NCBI GenBank assembly: GCA_903820285.1
Contig: CAIJGS010000317.1
Coordinates: forward strand, 1 to 36,818
Source: an uncultured Verrucomicrobia subdivision 3 bacterium
Lineage (GTDB): Bacteria > Verrucomicrobiota > Verrucomicrobiia > Limisphaerales > UBA11358
Reading direction: 5' to 3'
Length of the DNA: 36,818 nucleotides
A program made the translations under genes and the position numbers. Below, in pieces: positions 7,436-16,903 of the stretch; the stretch's first letter is position 1; each line of letters begins with the position of its first letter. The notes beneath the pieces were generated by a model. It was not told the DNA's origin. It saw only the letters and a program-made list of their open reading frames with translations, and ran no database searches.

Positions 7436-10400
7436 TCACCCTTGGGTGACGGTCTTGATGCCTTTGCGCGTGGCGAGGTATTGGTACAGTTCCCAGCGTT
7501 TGCCGGCATCGACTTGTGATTGGTCGAAGAATTTCTGCGCCTCTTCGGGCTTGGACTTGGCCAGCATCTTGAACCGGTTTTCGGTCATCATGAAATCCTG
7601 CACCGTGCCCTTGGCCGTGCCGGAATCCACCTGTAACGGGTTCTCACCGCGCTCGGCCCGGCGTGGGTCGTAACGGTAGAGCAGCCATTGGCCGGACTCG
7701 ACCGCGAGCTTCTGCTGCCGCGCGCCCACGCCCATGTCAATCGGGATGCCATGCGCGATGCAATGGCTGTAGGCGATGATCAGGGACGGACCGGGATACG
7801 ACTCGGCTTCGATGAACGCCTTGAGGGTTTGTTCATCCTTGGCGCCCATGGCCACGCTGGCCACGTAAATGTTGCCGTAGCTCATGGCAATGAGGCCCAT
7901 GTCTTTCTTGCCGGCTGGTTTGCCGCCGGCGGCAAACTTGGCGATCGCGCCGCGCGGCGTGGACTTGGACATCTGGCCGCCGGTGTTGGAATACACCTCG
8001 GTGTCCATGACGAGCACGTTCACGTTGCGCCCGCTGGCGAGGACGTGATCGAGACCGCCGTAGTCGATGTCATACGCCCAGCCGTCGCCACCGACGATCC
8101 AGACACTGCGCTTGACCAACTGGCCGGCCACACTGAGCAGGCGCTTGGCCTCGGGCAAATCAATATGCGCGAGCTTGGCGCGGAGCGCTTCCACCCGTTC
8201 ACGCTGTTCGTAAATGCCAGCCTCGTCGTCCTGCGTTGCGTTGAGAATCTGGGTGACGAAATCATCGCCCAGCTGGGGCGCGAGTTTCTTGACGAGTTCG
8301 GCGGCGAATTCCGCCTGCTTGTCAATGGACACCCGGAAGCCGAGACCGAATTCCGCGTTGTCTTCGAAGAGCGAGTTACACCAGGCCGGGCCGCAGCCCT
8401 GTTCGTTCTTGGCGTAGGGTGTGGTCGGCAGGTTGCCGCCGTAGATGGAGGAACAGCCGGTGGCGTTGGCAATGACGGCCCGGTCGCCAAAGAGCTGGGT
8501 GAGCATCTTGAGGTAGGGCGTTTCACCGCAGCCGGAGCAGGCGCCGCTGAATTCAAACAGCGGGCGCAGCAGCTGCTGCTGGCGGAGCATGCCGGTCTTG
8601 ATGCGACGGCGGTCGATTTCAGGCAGCGTGAGAAAGTAATTCCAGTTGTCCCGCTCGCGGTCGCGCAACGGCGGCTGGGGCTGCATGACGATGGCTTTGG
8701 TGCGTTCCGGAGTTTTGCTGCGCGCGGGGCAGACATCCACGCAGATGCCGCAGCCGGTGCAATCCTCGGGGGCAACCTGGAGGGCAAACTTGAGGCCTTT
8801 AAATTCCGGCACGCGGGCGTCGGTGGTCTTGAAGGTCACCGGGTGATCCTTCAATTCCTCCGGCGTAAAGACCTTGGCGCGGATGGTGGCATGCGGGCAG
8901 ATGGCCACGCACTTGAGACATTGAATACACGTCTGCGTGTCCCACACGGGAATTTCCTGCGCGAGATTCCGCTTCTCATATTGCGACGTGCCGGTGGGGA
9001 ACGTGCCGTCCACGGGGAAGGCGCTGACCGGCAGTTCATCGCCATGACCGCCGGCGAGTTGGCCGAGGACATTGCGGACGAACTTCGGCGAGTTGATCGT
9101 CACCGGCGGGAGCAGCGGTCCAGTGCCGTTGACCTTCGCGCCCGCGAGGCTGACTTCGTGCAGATGTGCGAGCGTGTTATCCACAGCCTGCACGTTCATC
9201 TTCACGACCTCGTCGCCCTTCTTGGAGTAGGTCTTCTTGATGGAATATTTGATGGCTTCGATGGCCTCATCACGCGGCAGCACGCCGGCGAGGGCGAAGA
9301 AGCAGACCTGCATGATGGTGTTGATGCGGCCGCCCATGCCGCTGTCGCGGGCCACCTTGCTGGCATTGATGACAAAGAATTTCGCCTGCTTTTTAAGCAG
9401 CGTTTCCTGCACTGGCGTGGGCAGCTTGGACCAGATTTCGTTTGCCTCGTAAGGCGTATTGAGCAGGAATGTGCCGCCGGTCACCAGGCTGTCCAGCATG
9501 GTGTACCGTTCCAGGAATCCCGGGAGATGGCACGCAATGAAATTGGCGCGGGTGATCAGGTACGAAGAACGGATCGGCTGCGGCCCAAACCGCAAATGCG
9601 ACACGGTCATGGAGCCGGACTTTTTCGAGTCATAGACGAAATAGCCCTGCGCGTAATTGGCCGTTTCCTCGCCGATGATCTTGATGGAATTCTTGTTCGC
9701 ACCCACGGTGCCGTCGGCGCCGAGACCGTAGAACAGGGCGCGCACCACGGACGGCGCTTCGGTGGAAAACTCCGCATCGTACTCCAGGCTGGAGTGGGAG
9801 ATGTCGTCGTTGATGCCAACGGTGAAATGGTTTTTCGGCGCAACCGCGTTCTGGTTGTCGTATACCGCCTTGACCATGGCCGGGGTGAATTCCTTGGAGG
9901 ACAGACCGTAGCGGCCGGTAAGCACCTTGGGCAGCGGGGCATTCGGAAAGCGAATGCTCCATTCTTCCATGATCGCCGTGAGACAGTCTTGGTACAGCGG
10001 TTCGCCCGTGGCACCTGGTTCCTTGGTACGGTCGAGCACGGTGATTTTCTTAACACTGGCGGGCAGCGCGGCCACAAAACGACGGCCATCGAACGGCCGG
10101 TAGAGGCGCACTTTGACAATGCCAACCTTCTCGCCAGTGGCGCGGAGGGCTTCCACCGTTTCATCCACGGTTTCGCAACCGGAGCCCATGAGCACGACCA
10201 CGCGGTCGGCATTGGGTGCGCCGACGTAATCAAACAGATTGTAGGCACGGCCGGTGAGCGCGGCGAAATCATCCATGATTTTCTGGACGATTTCGGGACA
10301 CGCAGCGTAGTAAGGATTAGCGGCTTCACGGCCTTGGAAGAACGCATCGGGATTCTGGGCGGTGCCGCGCAGCATCGGATGTTCCGGCGAGAGACCGCGG

Positions 10401-11026
10401 GCGCGATGGGCATCAATCAGTTTCTCGTCAATGAGCGCGCGCAGGACGGACTCGTCCAGCATCTCAATCTTGGAAACTTCATGCGAGGTGCGAAAGCCGT
10501 CGAAGAAGTGAATGAACGGCAGCCGGGATCGCAGCGTGGCCGCCTGGGCGATGAGGGCGAAGTCCATGGTCTCCTGCACGGAGGCCGCACCGAGCATGCC
10601 CCAGCCGGCCCCGCGCACGGCCATGATGTCGCTGTGATCACCAAAGATGGAAAGCGCATGCGTGGCGATAGTGCGCGCCGTGACATGAAACACGGTGGGC
10701 AGCAGTTCGCCGGCAAATTTGAACATGTTGGGAATCATCAGCAGCAACCCCTGCGAACACGTGAAGGTGGTGCTGAGGGAGCCCGTCTGCAACATGCCGT
10801 GGACGGCGCCCACGGCCCCGCCCTCACTCTGCATCTCGATGATGGAGGGCTGGGTGTCCCAAAGATTCAATTTGCCCTCGGAAGCCCATTGATCGCACCA
10901 TTCGGCGATGGGGGACGAAGGGGTGATGGGATAGATCGCCATCGTTTCGTTCAAACGGTAGGCGACCCACGCGGCGGCTTCGGTGCCGTCAATGGTCTTG
11001 AAAATCCGCTCTTTGGTGGCAGGCAT
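7436..11026 (-). CDS. nifJ: Pyruvate:ferredoxin (flavodoxin) oxidoreductase
   Basis: A 1196-residue, full-length homodimeric-type PFOR. It converts pyruvate and CoA to acetyl-CoA and CO2, reducing ferredoxin or flavodoxin in the cytoplasm. Domain I starts at once with NETMAIYPITPSSPIAEW. Two 4Fe-4S ferredoxin motifs are present: CIQCLKCVAICP near residue 700 and CTGCGICVDVCP near 755. The proximal-cluster cysteines are in ACSGCGE (about 828), ATGCSS (about 856) and YSHCIAHG in the C-terminal third. The thiamine diphosphate/Mg site is GDGWAYDIDYGG (about 985) with MDTEVYSNTGGQ after it. The start MPATKERIF is 11 nt after the stop of the synthetase gene, so the two are almost certainly one transcript. 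PFOR is typical of anaerobic or microaerobic metabolism; a cell with it can ferment or fix N2, but no nif genes are visible here. Confidence 0.97.
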   Translation of the reverse strand: MPATKERIFKTIDGTEAAAWVAYRLNETMAIYPITPSSPIAEWCDQWASEGKLNLWDTQPSIIEMQSEGGAVGAVHGMLQTGSLSTTFTCSQGLLLMIPNMFKFAGELLPTVFHVTARTIATHALSIFGDHSDIMAVRGAGWGMLGAASVQETMDFALIAQAATLRSRLPFIHFFDGFRTSHEVSKIEMLDESVLRALIDEKLIDAHRARGLSPEHPMLRGTAQNPDAFFQGREAANPYYAACPEIVQKIMDDFAALTGRAYNLFDYVGAPNADRVVVLMGSGCETVDETVEALRATGEKVGIVKVRLYRPFDGRRFVAALPASVKKITVLDRTKEPGATGEPLYQDCLTAIMEEWSIRFPNAPLPKVLTGRYGLSSKEFTPAMVKAVYDNQNAVAPKNHFTVGINDDISHSSLEYDAEFSTEAPSVVRALFYGLGADGTVGANKNSIKIIGEETANYAQGYFVYDSKKSGSMTVSHLRFGPQPIRSSYLITRANFIACHLPGFLERYTMLDSLVTGGTFLLNTPYEANEIWSKLPTPVQETLLKKQAKFFVINASKVARDSGMGGRINTIMQVCFFALAGVLPRDEAIEAIKYSIKKTYSKKGDEVVKMNVQAVDNTLAHLHEVSLAGAKVNGTGPLLPPVTINSPKFVRNVLGQLAGGHGDELPVSAFPVDGTFPTGTSQYEKRNLAQEIPVWDTQTCIQCLKCVAICPHATIRAKVFTPEELKDHPVTFKTTDARVPEFKGLKFALQVAPEDCTGCGICVDVCPARSKTPERTKAIVMQPQPPLRDRERDNWNYFLTLPEIDRRRIKTGMLRQQQLLRPLFEFSGACSGCGETPYLKMLTQLFGDRAVIANATGCSSIYGGNLPTTPYAKNEQGCGPAWCNSLFEDNAEFGLGFRVSIDKQAEFAAELVKKLAPQLGDDFVTQILNATQDDEAGIYEQRERVEALRAKLAHIDLPEAKRLLSVAGQLVKRSVWIVGGDGWAYDIDYGGLDHVLASGRNVNVLVMDTEVYSNTGGQMSKSTPRGAIAKFAAGGKPAGKKDMGLIAMSYGNIYVASVAMGAKDEQTLKAFIEAESYPGPSLIIAYSHCIAHGIPIDMGVGARQQKLAVESGQWLLYRYDPRRAERGENPLQVDSGTAKGTVQDFMMTENRFKMLAKSKPEEAQKFFDQSQVDAGKRWELYQYLATRKGIKTVTQG

Positions 11027-11037
11027 AAGGTTGCAGT

Positions 11038-13800
11038 TTAATAGGTGAATTGCGCCAGGTAGCCACCGCCGGCGCTGTCGAGTTCGACTTTGAACCCGAT
11101 GTTCCGGCAGATGTGCTGCATGGCATGGTTGTCGAGAAGGATCTGTCCGCTGAGGCGGTCCAGTTTTTCATCGCGGCCGATCTGCACGAGCTGCTTGAGC
11201 AGTTCGCTACCCAGGCCCTGGCCCTGCCAGTCGTCGCTGATGAGGACGGCGAATTCCGCCTGGTTCACGCCGCGCAACTTGCTGAGGCGGCCGACGCCGA
11301 GGATCTTGCGTTCCTCGCCCTTGGCGACCTTGAGTTCGGACACGAGCGCAATTTCGCGGTCATAATCATTGAAGCAGATGCGCGTGAGGCGTTCGTGTGC
11401 GACGCGCTGGGACAGTTTCAGCGCGCTGAAATAACGATGGTATACGCTCTCTTCGGAGAGCGTCTCGTGGAACTTGACCATCAGTGGTTCATCTTCCGGC
11501 TTGATCGGACGGATGACCACGGGGGTCTTGTTCTTGAGGCGCCACGGCATGACGTACTGCACCGGATACGGCCGGATGGCGGGACGCGGCAGCTGATCCA
11601 CGGGCGTCTTGAGATCGTGAAGAACGACGCGGGCATCGAGCGCGAAAATGCGTTCGGAGGAAACGAGCAGCGGATTGATATCCAGCTCGGAAATCCAGGG
11701 CTGCTCCACAATCAACTGGCTGAAACGCACGAGCAATTGTTCGAGCGCCAGAATGTTGGTGGCCTTGCGGCCGCGCACGCCCTTGAGCGCGGTGAAAATC
11801 TTGGTGCGTTCCATCATGCGCCGCGCGAGCGTGGCATTGAGCGGCGGCAGCGCCAGGGCGCGGTCCTTGAACACTTCCACCAGCTGGCCGCCGGTACCGA
11901 ACAGCAGAACGGGTCCGAACTGCGGATCAATGCTGCTGCCCACAATGGTTTCGTAGCCTTCCAGCTTCACCATCGGCTGCACAGTGACCCCGAGGAAATG
12001 TTCGCGGCCGGCTTTGCGGACCACGGAGTTCTCGATGGTCTTCCAAGCCTGGCGGACCGCCGAGGCCGTGCGGAGATTCAATTGCACGCCGCCGACATCG
12101 GTCTTGTGCGAAATGGTTTCGGAGTGGAGCTTGAGCACCACCGGGAAGCCCAGGCGCGCCGCCTGCTTCACGGCTTCGTTTTCATTCAGTGCCACGTAGG
12201 TTTCCACCGTGGGAATGCCATAAGCGGCGAGCAATTTTTTGGATTCGTATTCCGTGAGGATCGTGCGGCCGGCCTTGCGGACATCGTTGATGATGGCGGC
12301 GGCCTTGTCGCGGTCAATTTCGCCGTGCTCATCCTCGGCGATGATGGACGGAGTTTCGTACAGCGCGCGCAGATTTTCACTGTAGCGCCACATGTAATAG
12401 AACGATTTCGCGGCGCGATCCGGATATTTGAAAGTGGGAATCTGCGCGGCGTTGAGAATGTCTTCGCCCTTTTCCACGGAGCCGGCCCCCATCCAACTGG
12501 CGATGATCGGCTTGCCCTCAATGTGAGCATAAGGCTTCAATTGTTCGGCGGTGCCGACGGGATCGGTCATCGCCTGTGGCGTGAGAATGACGAGGAGGCC
12601 GTCCGTATTCGGATCCTTGGCCACAATCTCGATGGTCTTGGCATAGAGCTCGGGCTTGGCATCGCCGATGACGTCGACGGGATTGCCGTGACTCCAGGTG
12701 GGCGGCAGAAGCTTGTTGAGTGCATCCATCGTGGCGGGCTCGAGGTCGGCCAACTGGGCGCCACTGCCGATCAGCATGTCCGTGGCGAGCACGCCGGGAC
12801 CGCCGGCATTGGTAACGATGGTGAGGCGCGGCCCTTTCGGACGGGGCTGTTTCGCGAGCACTTCGGCCATGTCGAACAATTCGGAAATGGCTTCCACGCG
12901 CAACACGCCAACACGCTGGAACGCAGCTTGCAACACTTCATCGCTGCCGGTAAGGGAGCCGGTATGCGAAGCGGCAGCGCGGGCGGCGGCCTCGGTGCGG
13001 CCGGGCTTGATGACGATGATCGGCTTGGTCAGGGCGACTTCGCGGGCGGCGGACAGGAAGCCGCGCGCATCGCCGATGCTTTCCATGTAAATGACAATGC
13101 TCTTGGTGGCCGGATCATCGCCAAGATGATAAATCAGGTCGCCCCAGCTCACGTCCAACATGGAGCCGAGCGAAACGAAGGCGCTGAAACCGACGTTTTC
13201 CTTGAGGCTCCAGTCGAGAATGGCGGTGCAGAGCGCGCCACTCTGGCTGATGAAACCGACGCTGCCGGGCTTGGCCATGCTGGCGGCAAAAGTAGCGTTG
13301 AGCTGATGACCGGGAACCATGACACCGAGGCAGTTTGGGCCAACGATGCGCATGTTGACGCGCTGGGCCTCGGCAATGATGCGGCGCTCAAGTTCCGCGC
13401 CCGCCGCGCCGGTTTCCTTGAAGCCGGCCGAGATGATAATTGCTCCGCGCACGCCAAAATCCGCACAGTCACGGATGATACCGGGCACGGTCGCTGGAGG
13501 CGTGATGATGACAACCACATCCGGAACCGTGGGCAACACCTTGACGTCCGGATACGCCTTCAGGCCGAGAATTTTGTCGCGCTTGGGATTGACGGGATAG
13601 ACCTGCCCCGCGAAGCCGCCGGCCAGAATGTTCTCCAGCACCGTCCGACCCACGCTACCCGGGGCTTCCGTGGCGCCGATGATGGCAATGGTTTGCGGCG
13701 AAAAAATGGAGTCCAACTGGCGGCGCAGGGGCCGCAAAATATTATCGGGCGAGGCGATGCTGGCGGCCGGGTCGCTGGGATTGCTCATAGTCAAATTCAT
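11038..13800 (-). CDS. ADP-forming acetate/acyl-CoA ligase fused to GNAT acetyltransferase
   Basis: A 920-residue fusion. Residues about 25-160 are a CoA-binding Rossmann domain ([20 protein letters not shown]); about 180-480 the succinyl-CoA-ligase-like part; about 500-715 an ATP-grasp domain ([20 protein letters not shown]); about 750-920 a GNAT domain with acetyl-CoA loop [11 protein letters not shown] near 862. The phospho-carrier histidine region [11 protein letters not shown] (about 277) is intact, so the synthetase half should work: acetyl-CoA + ADP + Pi giving acetate + CoA + ATP. In Salmonella-type Pat proteins, with the same layout, the synthetase half is considered inactive. The GNAT half may acetylate lysines on metabolic enzymes. 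ATG 13800 lies inside a perfect dyad; ATG 13788 (MSNPSD) just after it is an alternative start. PFOR follows 11 nt downstream. Confidence 0.93.
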   Translation of the reverse strand: MNLTMSNPSDPAASIASPDNILRPLRRQLDSIFSPQTIAIIGATEAPGSVGRTVLENILAGGFAGQVYPVNPKRDKILGLKAYPDVKVLPTVPDVVVIITPPATVPGIIRDCADFGVRGAIIISAGFKETGAAGAELERRIIAEAQRVNMRIVGPNCLGVMVPGHQLNATFAASMAKPGSVGFISQSGALCTAILDWSLKENVGFSAFVSLGSMLDVSWGDLIYHLGDDPATKSIVIYMESIGDARGFLSAAREVALTKPIIVIKPGRTEAAARAAASHTGSLTGSDEVLQAAFQRVGVLRVEAISELFDMAEVLAKQPRPKGPRLTIVTNAGGPGVLATDMLIGSGAQLADLEPATMDALNKLLPPTWSHGNPVDVIGDAKPELYAKTIEIVAKDPNTDGLLVILTPQAMTDPVGTAEQLKPYAHIEGKPIIASWMGAGSVEKGEDILNAAQIPTFKYPDRAAKSFYYMWRYSENLRALYETPSIIAEDEHGEIDRDKAAAIINDVRKAGRTILTEYESKKLLAAYGIPTVETYVALNENEAVKQAARLGFPVVLKLHSETISHKTDVGGVQLNLRTASAVRQAWKTIENSVVRKAGREHFLGVTVQPMVKLEGYETIVGSSIDPQFGPVLLFGTGGQLVEVFKDRALALPPLNATLARRMMERTKIFTALKGVRGRKATNILALEQLLVRFSQLIVEQPWISELDINPLLVSSERIFALDARVVLHDLKTPVDQLPRPAIRPYPVQYVMPWRLKNKTPVVIRPIKPEDEPLMVKFHETLSEESVYHRYFSALKLSQRVAHERLTRICFNDYDREIALVSELKVAKGEERKILGVGRLSKLRGVNQAEFAVLISDDWQGQGLGSELLKQLVQIGRDEKLDRLSGQILLDNHAMQHICRNIGFKVELDSAGGGYLAQFTY

Positions 13801-13819
13801 TCAATACAATGAATTTGAC
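13790..13819. promoter_or_regulatory. Perfect 12-6-12 dyad at the start of the synthetase gene
   Basis: GTCAAATTCATT (13790-13801) and AATGAATTTGAC (13808-13819) are perfect 12-bp inverted arms around CAATAC. The site is AT-rich in a GC-rich region. It spans the first candidate start codon (13800-13798) and ends one base before the second (13788-13786). It could be an operator for a dimeric regulator, possibly one of the adjacent regulators, or an RNA hairpin hiding the initiation region. It is not a terminator, since no T-run follows. Confidence 0.6.
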
Positions 13820-13906
13820 ACCGTCCCGGATTTCCAACTTCACCTAAATTGCCAAATACTTGCCAAATTTAGCCCAGCCCACCTGCCGGATTTTGCTTTT
13901 GCCCAA

Positions 13907-14584
13907 TCAAGACTTGGCCTGGGCATCAGCCCAGCGAACGGCGAAACGTACAAGTTCGGTGGCGGTCTTCACCTGCAGCTTCTCCTTGATGTTAATGCGG
14001 TGAACCTCGATGGTTTTCACGCTCAAATGGAGGCGCTGGGCGATTTCGCGGGTGCCGAGCCCCTGCCCGATCAGCTGGAAGACTTCAAACTCGCGGTCGG
14101 AGAGACGCTGGACCGGCGAGGTGCCGGGCTTCTCGGTTTGGCTGCCGGAAAGACTTTCGAGAATGCGCGCCGACATTTTTTCGCTCACATAAATCTGCCC
14201 GGCGAGCACCTGGCGGATGGCCTGCAAATATTTCTGGCCACCTTCCTGCTTCATGATGTAGCCGCGCCCGCCCGCGCGCAGAACGCGTTCGGCAAATACC
14301 AGTTCATCATGCATGGAGACCACCAACACGGGCAGCTCGGGGCGGATGGCGCGAATATCCTTGAGCAGTTCCAGCCCACTTTTGTCGGGGAGGGAAATAT
14401 CGAGCAACACGAGGTCCAGCGACAGCTTGGACACGGCTTCCAGCCCCTGCCGCGCGTTGTCGGCCTCGGCGCAGACTTTGAGGTCCGGCTCGCTGCCGAT
14501 CAACTGGGCCAGGCCGGTGCGCATCATGGGATGATCATCCACGATGAGCACGCGCCGGGCGGGGGCTTTACTTTTTGTGGGCAT
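13907..14584 (-). CDS. NarL/FixJ-family response regulator
   Basis: A 225-residue two-component regulator. The receiver domain (about 10-127) has acidic residues D16 D17, the phosphoacceptor D62 in LLDISLPDKSG, and the lysine in GYIMKQEGG. A LuxR-type helix-turn-helix covers about 160-220 (LSDREFEVFQLIGQGLGTREIA, then HLSVKTIEVHR). Its start overlaps the kinase gene by 17 nt, so the two are co-translated and form a cognate pair. Downstream, 106 nt separate it from the synthetase gene. A role in controlling the synthetase/PFOR genes is an inference from position. Confidence 0.95.
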   Translation of the reverse strand: MPTKSKAPARRVLIVDDHPMMRTGLAQLIGSEPDLKVCAEADNARQGLEAVSKLSLDLVLLDISLPDKSGLELLKDIRAIRPELPVLVVSMHDELVFAERVLRAGGRGYIMKQEGGQKYLQAIRQVLAGQIYVSEKMSARILESLSGSQTEKPGTSPVQRLSDREFEVFQLIGQGLGTREIAQRLHLSVKTIEVHRINIKEKLQVKTATELVRFAVRWADAQAKS

Positions 14585-15776
14585 GGAAAGGACAGGTTCC
14601 AGTTCGTGCCGCTTGCTTGGGCGCGGTAAAAATCACGCTGGTGCCGCCGCCGGAATTGCGCTCAATGGTCAGGTTGCCGCCCACCATGCCGATGCGGGTT
14701 TGCATGATGCGCAGGCCCATACCCTTGGCACCGGCAAAATTTTTGGGGAAACCCACGCCGTCATCGGTCACCCGCAAGGCGAGTTGCTGCGGCTCTTCAC
14801 GCAACTGAATGGTCAGCCGCTTCGCCTTGCCATGCTTGATGGCATTGGAAACCGCCTCCTGCGCAATGCGAAACAGATGGGTGGCGGCGGTGTGATCATC
14901 AAATTGCACCGGCTCGGCAAAATCAAAGCGGCAGCGCACGCCGAAAATGGCTTCCGTATTCAACGCGAGTTCGGCCAGGGCGGACATTAACCCTTCGGAT
15001 TCCAGCGTCACGGGCGAGAGGCCGCGCGCCAGCAGCCGGGTCTGGCTGATGGCCTCGCGCACGGCGCGGGCGATGTCATCCGCACGGGCGGCACCATTTT
15101 TGGAAACGGGCTTGAGCTTCTTGGCGAGCACCTGGCTGAGCATTTCGATGCCCGCGAGATGCTGGCACAGGCCGTCATGCAAATCCTGGCCGATACGGCG
15201 CTGCTCGCGTTCGCTGATTTCGAGAATCTGTTTTTCCAGATGCTTGCGCTCGGTGATATCGCGGACAAAGCCGGTAAAGAGGCGGCGGTCGCTGAGCCGG
15301 ACTTCGCTCACCGACAGGTCCATGGGGAAGATGGTGCCGTCCTTGCGGCGGGCAAAGGTTTCCCGCCCGATGCCGATCACCCGGGCGTGGCCGGTGCGCT
15401 GGTAACTTTCCAGATAGCCGTCATGCTGCTCCCGGTGGGGGGTGGACATGAGCACGTTGACATTCTTGCCGATGACCTCGGCGGCTTTATAGCCGAAAAT
15501 GCGCTCGGAGGCGGGATTGAAAGACTCAATGATGCCGCGCTCATCAATGGTGATGATGCCCTCCACGGCGGTCTCCAGGATCGCCCGCAGGCGCTCCTCG
15601 CGATCACGCACGGCCGATTCGGACCGGGCGAGCCGCCCGGCCGATGATATTTTGGTCTTTTTCCGCATCCTGCTGATGCGGGGAGTATCGGAAATCCAGC
15701 CCGGCTTGCCAATGCCAAACACCGAATCAAAAACCACTTCCGGCGAAGTCTGCGCCGGCTGTCGCTTGCTGGTCAA
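14568..15776 (-). CDS. PAS-domain sensor histidine kinase (FixL-like PAS, HisKA_3)
   Basis: A soluble kinase of 402 residues if started at TTG 15776, which overlaps the stop of the upstream regulator; ATG 15668 (MRKKTKISS) gives 366 residues and is equally possible. The PAS domain (about 62-178) resembles rhizobial FixL, with REQHDGYLESYQRTG, VIGIGR and RRKDGTIFPMDLSV. The position matching the heme-ligand histidine of FixL (H200 in Bradyrhizobium) is R132, so heme binding is unlikely. The dimerisation domain is HisKA_3 type with phosphoacceptor H200 in GQDLHDGLCQHL. The ATPase has N box QEAVSNAIKHG, G1 DDGVGFP and G2 GMGLRIMQTR. No membrane segment is seen. It pairs with the response regulator whose gene overlaps its 3' end. 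Confidence 0.93.
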   Translation of the reverse strand: MTSKRQPAQTSPEVVFDSVFGIGKPGWISDTPRISRMRKKTKISSAGRLARSESAVRDREERLRAILETAVEGIITIDERGIIESFNPASERIFGYKAAEVIGKNVNVLMSTPHREQHDGYLESYQRTGHARVIGIGRETFARRKDGTIFPMDLSVSEVRLSDRRLFTGFVRDITERKHLEKQILEISEREQRRIGQDLHDGLCQHLAGIEMLSQVLAKKLKPVSKNGAARADDIARAVREAISQTRLLARGLSPVTLESEGLMSALAELALNTEAIFGVRCRFDFAEPVQFDDHTAATHLFRIAQEAVSNAIKHGKAKRLTIQLREEPQQLALRVTDDGVGFPKNFAGAKGMGLRIMQTRIGMVGGNLTIERNSGGGTSVIFTAPKQAARTGTCPFHAHKK

Positions 15777-16756
15777 TGGACGAGCAGTTGTGCGCGGTAC
15801 TCGGTGGGTGACTGGCCGAGAATCTTTTTAAACACGCGGTTGAAGTGGGTGAGCGACTGGAAACCGACTTCGAAGGCGATTTCGCTGACGCGCAGGTTCG
15901 GATTCAGCAGGAGGTTCTTGGATTTCTCGATGCGGACGCGGGCGACGTATTCGGTGAAATTGATGCCCACAACCTTCTTGAACATCTTGCAGAAATAGAA
16001 ACTGCTCATGTTGACCGCCTTCGCGACCTGGGCCAAGGAAAGTTCCTCGGTCTGGTGTTCGTGGATGTAGGTGCGGGCCTTGGTGATGACCGGCGGCTCG
16101 GAATTTTCCTTCTGGATGAAGACCTGATTGCTGAGCATGGCGAGGTGTTGGGCAAAGATGGCGAGCAGTTTCACCGCGGCATCATGTTCGCGCGGGGAGA
16201 CCACCTTGCTGTTGAAGTAGGCTTCCTTGAGTTTTTCGCGGTCCACTTCCACGCCCCATTTCTCCACGGACTTCATGGCGCGCTCGAACTGTTCCATGGT
16301 GGGTTTTTTGCGGAAGAGCTGGCCGGTCTGGAGATAGCCGATCAGGCGGTCGCTCATGCGGACGGGCACGGCGGTGTCGCACAGGCCCACCGGGCAGGTG
16401 ATGGTGTGGGGTTCATCCACGGATTTTTCGGCGAGCTTTTCCTGGACTTGCAAACAGGCGGCACATGCGCGACTCTTGCGGGAAATGAGCGCGCAAAAGG
16501 GATTCTCGTTGCGCTTGCCGTGATGCGGCAGCTGCCAGGTTTCCACCGGCTGCAACGCCACGGGCAGGCCCGTCAAATCAGCGAACGAACGCTCATACTC
16601 GCGGTAGGTTTTGGAGGTGACCAGAGCCTCGACGAGCTCACGATTACCATTGCCGTTTTCGGCGACCCCGGCGGGACTGGGGGCGGCAAGGGATCCGGGA
16701 TTCCATTCATTCGCCGGTTGTTCTCCGTTTGTCTGCTTGGCAATTATTGTTTGCAT
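15773..16756 (-). CDS. AraC-family regulator with PocR sensory domain
   Basis: A 327-residue transcription factor. Residues about 45-205 are a PocR-type ligand domain with a cysteine set (NPFCALI, CAACLQVQEKL, TITCPVGLCDTAVPV) and GYLQTGQLF; PocR domains bind small metabolites such as propanediol-type compounds. Residues about 225-325 are a complete AraC double helix-turn-helix (LSLAQVAKAVNMSSFYFCKMF, then VSEIAFEVGFQSLTHFNRVF). The stop overlaps the TTG start of the kinase gene, so regulator, kinase and response regulator form one tight unit. The gene is divergent from the phosphohexomutase gene, sharing a 147-bp intergenic region. Ligand and targets are unknown. Confidence 0.92.
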   Translation of the reverse strand: MQTIIAKQTNGEQPANEWNPGSLAAPSPAGVAENGNGNRELVEALVTSKTYREYERSFADLTGLPVALQPVETWQLPHHGKRNENPFCALISRKSRACAACLQVQEKLAEKSVDEPHTITCPVGLCDTAVPVRMSDRLIGYLQTGQLFRKKPTMEQFERAMKSVEKWGVEVDREKLKEAYFNSKVVSPREHDAAVKLLAIFAQHLAMLSNQVFIQKENSEPPVITKARTYIHEHQTEELSLAQVAKAVNMSSFYFCKMFKKVVGINFTEYVARVRIEKSKNLLLNPNLRVSEIAFEVGFQSLTHFNRVFKKILGQSPTEYRAQLLVH

Positions 16757-16903
16757 GTGGACAAATTAAGCGTAGTCGGCCTTTGCTACAATTGGGGCAA
16801 GCACCAGACACAAACGGGTGTTCGACCTACCCGGCTAAGGGTTTCCCTGTGTCCGGCGCTGTTAGTGCTTTTCTTGGACCCCGTTATCATTTAATAAAAA
16901 CCC
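16757..16903. promoter_or_regulatory. Divergent intergenic region
   Basis: This 147-bp gap separates the AraC-type gene (minus) from the phosphohexomutase gene (plus), so both promoters should lie here. GACACA (near 16808) and TGTGTC (near 16850) are inverted partners about 36 bp apart, and could be regulator half-sites. I could not assign -35/-10 boxes with confidence. The GC content falls towards the mutase start (TTATCATTTAATAAAAA). Confidence 0.35.

Noticed and set aside
7688-11041. A 1117-residue open frame on the strand opposite the PFOR gene
   Set aside because: The minus-strand product is an unmistakable full-length PFOR. In GC-rich genes the third-position bias keeps the opposite frame open; the translation has no recognisable domain and low-complexity composition.
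11050-13812. A 920-residue open frame opposite the acyl-CoA synthetase gene
   Set aside because: Same mirror effect: it matches the length of the real gene and has no domain. The synthetase and GNAT motifs are on the minus strand.
14568-15776. Calling the kinase a heme-based oxygen sensor of FixL type
   Set aside because: The heme-ligand histidine position is arginine (R132), so the oxygen-sensing label is not supported despite overall similarity.
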